Source: an uncultured Allomuricauda sp. (GTDB taxonomy: Bacteria; Bacteroidota; Bacteroidia; Flavobacteriales; Flavobacteriaceae). From it: a DNA stretch of 64,000 nt. Location of the stretch: the NCBI RefSeq assembly GCF_947499585.1, contig NZ_CANMOO010000002.1, forward strand, positions 930,001-994,000, in the 5' to 3' direction. Shown one piece after another: positions 61,525 to 64,000 of the stretch. A model generated the notes under the pieces. That model did not search any database, was not told where the DNA came from, and saw only the letters and a program-made list of their open reading frames with translations. The translations under genes and the position numbers were made by a program. The first letter of the stretch is position 1. Every line of letters begins with the position of its first letter.

Positions 61525-62856
61525 CTATTGATTTAATATGATTTCCAATTGGGTTTTGCGGTTGATTACGTCAACCATGGATTGTAAATATTCTTGCTGT
61601 GTTGAATATAGTTGTGTCTGTGCTTGTCTAAGTTCAAAACTGGTTGCCAATCCTTCAGAATATTTAATTTGATTTTTATTTTCGATACGCTCGGCAAGTT
61701 TTAAATTTTGCTTGGAGGTATCATATTCCTCTATAGAAAGAATGTAATCACTCTTTGCGCTTTCCAACTGTAATCGAATCTGTTCCTGAGCTTCTGTGAA
61801 TTGCGTTTTAGCCTTTTCTAGAGCTATTTTGGCACGTTGCGTACTTGCACTTCTCTTTAAAGAGCTGAAAATAGGGATATTAAGGTCAAACCCTAAAATA
61901 GATTGGCCAAACCATTTTTGTCCACTACTTAAAAAATTAAAACTATCACTAAAAGAATTGCCTCCATAATTAACAAAAGCATTCAAAGAAGGAAGGGCCC
62001 TGCTTTTTTCTAACTTATGCTCATAATAACGTTGTTCATTTAAGTTGAGTGCCAACTTATAGTCTACGTTGTTCTCTATATTGAATTCAGAATCCAATAA
62101 GCCCAAATCAATTTGCTTTTGAGCTAAATCATCAAGACTCTCCGTAAGTTCTGTGGGGGATGTAATAGGTAAACCCATCATCAAGTTGAGCATTTGAAGT
62201 GTTATTTTCTCCAATCGCCTCGCATTTTTAAGTTGACTTTCTATGGATGATAGGGTTATTTGCAGTTGATCTACGCTTTCTTCGTCGCCAAGCCCATTCT
62301 CATAAATTCGCTTGGTTTCATATAGGTTTTTCTCTAAAGTGGCTTTGTTGTTTTCGGAGATTAATACACTTTCTTGCGCCAACAATACATTTCCATAAGC
62401 CTCTACAACGGCTTTTCTAACATCTAAATCAGTTTTTTCCTTGTTATTCTGGCTATAGCTTAAGAAGGCTTTTGTTGCTTGAACACCAACTATATATGAT
62501 CCATCAAAAATTTGTTGTTTTAGTGTTGCAGTTGCGGTTGCAGATTGAGGCTGTCCAAAAACTACCTCCTGAAAAGTCCCTGGCTCACCGCCAAAAAACT
62601 CGGCTGGGATTTGGGAAACTGGCTGTTTAAGTTGATTTTGGTAGCTTATAGCTCCATCGATTTGAGGAAGCCCGCCGGCAATGGTTTCCCATTTTTGTTT
62701 TTGTGCGTCTACAATATCCCTATCTGCATTAATAACAGAATAGTTGTGCTGCAATGCATAGGCTATTGCTTCATCCAGGCTAAAGCTACTTTTGTCTTCC
62801 TGTGCTTGGGAAAACAATGGTATTATTAACAGTAAACTAATTAAGGTTGTTCGCAT
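61525..62856 (-). CDS. TolC-family outer-membrane channel
   Basis: A 443-residue outer-membrane factor. Signal peptide about 1-18 (ending SQA-Q). The two structural repeats start at LDEAIAYALQHNYSV and KLALNLNEQRYYEHKLEKSRALPS, with long amphipathic helices (about 165-230 and 340-430). Its ATG follows the TetR-family stop directly (TAAATG), so regulator and channel are made from one message. It completes the tripartite pump. Confidence 0.88.
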   Translation of the reverse strand: MRTTLISLLLIIPLFSQAQEDKSSFSLDEAIAYALQHNYSVINADRDIVDAQKQKWETIAGGLPQIDGAISYQNQLKQPVSQIPAEFFGGEPGTFQEVVFGQPQSATATATLKQQIFDGSYIVGVQATKAFLSYSQNNKEKTDLDVRKAVVEAYGNVLLAQESVLISENNKATLEKNLYETKRIYENGLGDEESVDQLQITLSSIESQLKNARRLEKITLQMLNLMMGLPITSPTELTESLDDLAQKQIDLGLLDSEFNIENNVDYKLALNLNEQRYYEHKLEKSRALPSLNAFVNYGGNSFSDSFNFLSSGQKWFGQSILGFDLNIPIFSSLKRSASTQRAKIALEKAKTQFTEAQEQIRLQLESAKSDYILSIEEYDTSKQNLKLAERIENKNQIKYSEGLATSFELRQAQTQLYSTQQEYLQSMVDVINRKTQLEIILNQ

Positions 62857-63462
62857 TTATTCTTGGTTTGAATTGATGATTGAGTTTAATACTTTTCTTC
62901 CTTTTGGAGTTACAATACCCCTTATATGATATTCTAAATAGTCATCTTCCAATTGTTTGTTTGAAAAAATAGTCATTGGAAAAAGACCATTGTCTTTTAT
63001 ACTTATTACTCCAGAAAAGTATATTCTGGAAACAAATTGAATGTTGAGATTGTCTCTATAAATACCTAAATCCACACCTCTTTTAATATTATCTACCACG
63101 CAATCCTGCATGACATCGAATTGTTTTTTCTTGAGCGTATCATGAATTCTTGGATAGTATTTCTGTAATTGGTATTGTGGCGATGATTTTTCATCTTTTA
63201 AATGATGCATTACAAATCGCTTTATTTCGTACAATTCTTCAATTGGGTTTTTTTGCAATGCAACAATTTCATCAATACCGTTTGAAATAAACCAAAACAA
63301 ATCCAATGTACTTTCCTCTACCAACTTTGTTTTGTTCTCAAAATGGGAATAAATGGTCTTTTTTGAAATTCCCATTTCATTGGCCAAATCATCCATTGTT
63401 ACACTCTTAAACCCTAGATTTAAGAATAGCTCCGTAGCTCTATGTAAAATCTTTTCTCGCAT
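62857..63462 (-). CDS. TetR/AcrR-family repressor of the efflux operon
   Basis: A 201-residue regulator. The N-terminal helix-turn-helix reads TMDDLANEMGISKKTIYSHFENKTKLV; the C-terminal ligand domain is divergent. The start at 63462 (MREKILHRATELF) is chosen over the ORF start at 63501, because the -7 element (63479-63472) and the dyad (63485-63512) lie within the longer form. It is the first gene of tetR-tolC-hlyD-RND, so its own promoter controls the pump. Substrates of the pump are probably the inducers. Confidence 0.88.
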   Translation of the reverse strand: MREKILHRATELFLNLGFKSVTMDDLANEMGISKKTIYSHFENKTKLVEESTLDLFWFISNGIDEIVALQKNPIEELYEIKRFVMHHLKDEKSSPQYQLQKYYPRIHDTLKKKQFDVMQDCVVDNIKRGVDLGIYRDNLNIQFVSRIYFSGVISIKDNGLFPMTIFSNKQLEDDYLEYHIRGIVTPKGRKVLNSIINSNQE

Positions 63463-63471
63463 AATCGGGAG

Positions 63472-63512
63472 CAAAAATAGATGCGGAAACTTTAAAAACA
63501 AAAAAAGTTTCC
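63472..63512 (-). promoter_or_regulatory. promoter with overlapping operator dyad for the tetR-efflux operon
   Basis: On the minus strand: -33 TTG (63501-63499), 19-bp spacer, perfect -7 TATTTTTG (63479-63472). A perfect dyad GGAAACTTT/AAAGTTTCC (63485-63493 with 63504-63512, 10-bp spacer) covers the -33 and spacer. Repressor bound there would block RNA polymerase. The predicted start of transcription lies about 4-7 bp before the ATG. Confidence 0.75.
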
Positions 63513-63685
63513 AAAGTTTTACATTTTTTTAACAAATGCTTAAATCTTTGGAAATAATTGTTCAACTACCCATAAAAAGACGAAAGAAGAAACTTTTATT
63601 GGACTGGACTGTTGTTTTAGAATTTGAACCCCAAAAAAAAGTCCTGTATCGGTAGCCTTGTCTTCTTTGTATTGGATTATTTTTT

Positions 63686-64000
63686 TTATCCTCGGGCATC
63701 ATAATCTTCTTTTTTAATTCGATTGATATAAGCGTTAAAGGCCTCTTCTCCTTCTTCTTTCCAAAATTGATCATAGTGCTTCCAATCAGAATTGCCATTT
63801 TTGGAATTGCAATAATTTTTAAATCTATCATGTCTTTTAGACTTTTTATGACCACCACCTTTTGAGGAATGGTTGCCAAAACCAAAAATTATTTTGGCCA
63901 GTGCCAATAAACCAAAAGATTGCCAGTACGTAAGCGTGGTAAGGCCAAAAACGTCTGGCATTAACCAATTCCACAACCACATGAACACAAAGCCCATTAA
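63686..64000 (-). CDS. small membrane protein, 5' end cut by the window edge
   Basis: At least 103 residues. The visible N-terminal part is a hydrophobic helix (MWLWNWLMPDVFGL) and a second one (YWQSFGLLALAKIIFGF), followed by a hydrophilic tail (KGGGHKKSKRHDRFKNYC...) rich in basic residues. The frame stays open to base 64000, and relatives I know of have another helix before MWLWNWLMP, so the methionine at 63997 is probably internal. The family is common next to regulators and anti-sigma-like genes in flavobacteria; function unknown. A 180-bp spacer separates it from the tetR promoter. Confidence 0.6.
   Translation of the reverse strand, partial: LMGFVFMWLWNWLMPDVFGLTTLTYWQSFGLLALAKIIFGFGNHSSKGGGHKKSKRHDRFKNYCNSKNGNSDWKHYDQFWKEEGEEAFNAYINRIKKEDYDARG

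Noticed and set aside
63562..63885. A 107-codon open frame on the minus strand near the right edge
   Set aside because: It overlaps the small membrane protein at 63686-64000 in another frame, and its composition (I/K/P-rich with no motif) is that of a shadow frame.
1..64000. Search for tRNA, rRNA, CRISPR arrays, integrases, transposases and prophage genes
   Set aside because: None could be recognised; the spacers are short and the genes are ordinary chromosomal ones apart from the possible MITE-like block at 42803-42940.

Overview
The window is a stretch of ordinary chromosome from a low-GC member of the Bacteroidota, almost certainly a marine Flavobacteriaceae (a Maribacter/Zobellia-like genus would fit, but the genus is a guess). 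The reasons are the gene repertoire (DUF3078, DUF6503 and DUF3109 proteins, a PiT transporter with a long C-terminal domain, LytTR regulators with TPR sensors, GMC/DUF1080/Gfo-Idh-MocA sugar-oxidation genes), the AT-rich spacers, and the repeated occurrence of the Bacteroidota -7 promoter element TAnnTTTG just upstream of genes. No rRNA, tRNA, CRISPR array, prophage or intact insertion sequence was seen.

Layout. 1-4.6 kb: a radical-SAM repair-type protein, two tandem DGPF/YciI proteins with an ECF42-like sigma factor, a TrxB-like flavoprotein and a Fur-family repressor with a clear palindrome. 4.6-19.2 kb: mostly single genes (M28 peptidase, exported Gfo/Idh/MocA, NodC/HAS-like glycosyltransferase, acyltransferase and HD hydrolase beside a decayed SDR gene, bacilliredoxin, TerB-DnaJ protein, HupE/UreJ, dCMP deaminase, C-terminal processing protease, MarC, DUF3109) ending with a TPR-histidine kinase/LytTR response-regulator pair. 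19.2-20.1 kb: a gene-poor gap holding a direct repeat of LytTR-site geometry, a small peptide ORF, a likely decayed reading frame and a strong terminator. 20.1-23.7 kb: class Ia ribonucleotide reductase nrdB-nrdA.

23.9-36.4 kb is a carbohydrate island. It holds two divergent GMC-dehydrogenase/TIM-barrel-isomerase pairs, one gluconate-2-dehydrogenase-subunit-3 partner, two MFS permeases, a Gfo/Idh/MocA dehydrogenase and two DUF1080 (3-keto-glycoside hydrolase family) proteins. Together they fit an oxidative route of glycoside cleavage: oxidation at C3 in the envelope, splitting of the 3-keto-glycoside, uptake, then isomerisation and reduction. The two divergent promoter regions share a 17-bp element (15/17 identical).

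36.4-47.3 kb is housekeeping: yicC-gmk-nadD, a PiT phosphate transporter with an OprP-like porin, dgt, DUF3078 and dxs. 47.4-51.4 kb is the least familiar part: an exported coiled-coil/beta-barrel-like protein, a membrane-anchored cysteine-containing protein and a membrane-tethered TPR-LytTR one-component regulator, preceded by a 21-bp-period direct repeat and a perfect -7 element. 51.4-56.7 kb carries tadA, a cold-shock protein, a ClC channel, aspS and a MORN-like protein. 56.8-63.5 kb is a tetR-tolC-hlyD-RND efflux operon whose regulator has a dyad lying across its own promoter. The right edge cuts a small membrane protein gene.
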